Part shown: piece by piece, positions 5,325 through 6,420 of the stretch | Layout: the number at the start of each line of letters is the position of its first letter | Position numbering within the stretch: the stretch's first letter is position 1 | Source of the DNA: Propionibacteriaceae bacterium | Lineage (GTDB): Bacteria > Actinomycetota > Actinomycetes > Propionibacteriales > Propionibacteriaceae | DNA length: 6,420 bases | NCBI GenBank assembly: GCA_027346035.1 | Contig: DAIESZ010000149.1 | Coordinates: forward strand, 1-6,420 | Direction of reading: 5' to 3' | Position numbers and translations under genes: made by a program | The notes under the pieces: generated by a model | What the model saw: only the letters and a program-made list of their open reading frames with translations | Told to the model about the DNA's origin: nothing | Database searches by the model: none

Positions 5325-6420
5325 TCAGGCGTCGGGGGCGGCGAGTTCGACGGCCACGTCGAGGGGCAGCGGCGCCTCGATCCATTCCATCTCGCCGGTG
5401 ATCCTGCCCACCGCACGAAGGTCGGTCTCGATGTCGCGGAGCCGGTCCAGGACCTCGCCCTGCCCTCGGACCTCGGTGCGCAGCACCTCGGTCTTCATCG
5501 ACACCTTGGCCGTGGACTTCGCACCGCGCAAGGCGATGAGGATCTGAGCCAGGTCGGCCAGCAGTTGGGAGGTACCGCGCGTGCCGATCTCGTCCTCACC
5601 GGGCCAGGACGCCGTGTGCACCGACCCCTGCTGCCACCAGCTCCACACTTCCTCGGTGACGAAGGGCAGGAACGGGGCGAACAGGCGCAACAGCACGGAC
5701 AGGGCGGTCCGCAGGGCCACCACCGCGGACGCCGACTCCTCGACGCCCTGGGCGCCGTAGGCCCGCTCCTTGACCGTCTCGAGGTAGTCGTCGCAGAAGC
5801 CCCAGAAGAACGACTCCGACACCTCGAGGGCGCCGGTGTACTCGAACCGCTCGAAGGCCTCGGTCGCCTGGTACACGACGCCCTTGAGGGTCTCGAGCAT
5901 CGCCCGGTCGAGCGGGTTGGTCACCGCACCCTGGCCCGCGTCGGACGCCGGCATGCCGAGCACGAACTTGCTCGCGTTGAGCAGCTTCATCGCCAGACGG
6001 CGTCCGACCTTCATCTGGGTCTCGTCGAAGGGTGAGTCCATGCCCGGGCGAGCCATGGCGGCGCGCCAGCGGACGGCGTCCGCGCCGTAGCGCTCGAGGA
6101 TGTCGCTGGGCACCACCACATTGCCTTTCGACTTGCTCATCTTCTTGCGATCGGGGTCGACGACGAACCCGGAGATGGTCGCTCGCTTCCACGGCACCGT
6201 GCCGAACTCGAAGTGCGAGCGGACCACCCGGCTGAACAGCCAGGTGCGGATGATGTCGTGCGCCTGGGGGGCGAGGTCCATCGGGAAGGTGAGCCGGAAC
6301 AGCTCCTCGTCGCGCTCCCAGCCCGTCACGATCTCGGGCGTCAGTGAACTCGTCGCCCAGGTGTCCATGACATCGGGGTCGCCGGTGAAGCCGCCCGGCA
6401 CACCGCGCTGCGACTCGTCG
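5325..6420 (-). CDS. valS: Valine--tRNA ligase (type 2), C-terminal part, N-terminus off the right edge
   Basis: Cytoplasmic class I aminoacyl-tRNA synthetase that charges tRNA-Val with valine. The minus-strand frame is open from the right edge to a TGA at 5325-5327 and gives 364 residues (numbered from 6419), about 40 percent of the expected 850 or so. GDPDVMDTWATSSLTPEI (14-31) is the ValRS signature late in the Rossmann domain, and AHDIIRTWLF (53-62) is typical of the family. KMSKS (93-97, bases 6129-6143) is the ATP-binding catalytic loop, followed by SKGN. The anticodon-binding helical domain spans about 168-276. The C-terminus (277-364) carries AKSTAKVSMKTEV and lacks the long coiled-coil arm of E. 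coli ValRS, which matches the type-2 subfamily of actinobacteria and archaea. The HIGH motif and editing domain lie outside the window. An in-frame GTG at 6401 is not the start. The gene converges on the MFS gene. Confidence 0.96.
   Translation of the reverse strand, partial: DESQRGVPGGFTGDPDVMDTWATSSLTPEIVTGWERDEELFRLTFPMDLAPQAHDIIRTWLFSRVVRSHFEFGTVPWKRATISGFVVDPDRKKMSKSKGNVVVPSDILERYGADAVRWRAAMARPGMDSPFDETQMKVGRRLAMKLLNASKFVLGMPASDAGQGAVTNPLDRAMLETLKGVVYQATEAFERFEYTGALEVSESFFWGFCDDYLETVKERAYGAQGVEESASAVVALRTALSVLLRLFAPFLPFVTEEVWSWWQQGSVHTASWPGEDEIGTRGTSQLLADLAQILIALRGAKSTAKVSMKTEVLRTEVRGQGEVLDRLRDIETDLRAVGRITGEMEWIEAPLPLDVAVELAAPDA

Noticed and set aside
4807..5385. Minus-strand open frame with repeated GGSSAGG and VNSYAAGQLV-like peptides
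   Set aside because: It overlaps the end of valS on the same strand and the MFS gene on the other. Its repetitive peptide is just the DNA repeats, which lack stops on this strand; no convincing start or domain.

Overview
The window is strongly GC-rich. Codons end almost always in G or C, GTG starts are used, and one promoter looks leaderless. The gene set (a bacterial Tricorn protease, an actinobacterial-type PfkB kinase, a type-2 ValRS) suggests a high-GC actinomycete, perhaps Acidimicrobiia. That placement is inference from gene content and composition; no rRNA or other marker is present to confirm it.

Layout: (1) From the left edge to 2779 (+) lies most of a Tricorn protease, whose N-terminus is outside the window. 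It has beta-propeller repeats, a PDZ domain and an intact S41-type catalytic core. (2) Four bases later comes a PfkB/ribokinase-family sugar kinase (2784-3773, +), almost certainly in the same transcript. (3) An MFS transporter of the YbjJ/MosC type (3783-5009, +) follows. It has no visible ribosome-binding site, but a TANNNT -10 box placed so that transcription would start at or next to its GTG codon. The first three bases of that box are the stop codon of the kinase gene. (4) The gap at 5010-5324 separates convergent genes. It holds no convincing gene but is packed with short repeats: a 15-nt direct repeat, 4.5 copies of a 19-nt direct repeat, two inverted copies of the core of that repeat, and a 27-nt-spaced pair. 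(5) From 5325 to the right edge (-) lies the C-terminal part of valS, including the KMSKS loop, the anticodon-binding domain and a short type-2 C-terminus.

Functionally, Tricorn degrades oligopeptides released by larger proteases, the kinase phosphorylates a small sugar-like substrate, and the MFS protein moves an unknown small molecule. Nothing in the sequence ties the three into one pathway beyond co-orientation and close spacing. valS is an unrelated housekeeping gene. I see no mobile element, CRISPR array, tRNA or rRNA. The genes are ordinary. The parts most worth a second look are the repeat-filled convergent gap and the stop-codon/promoter overlap before the transporter.
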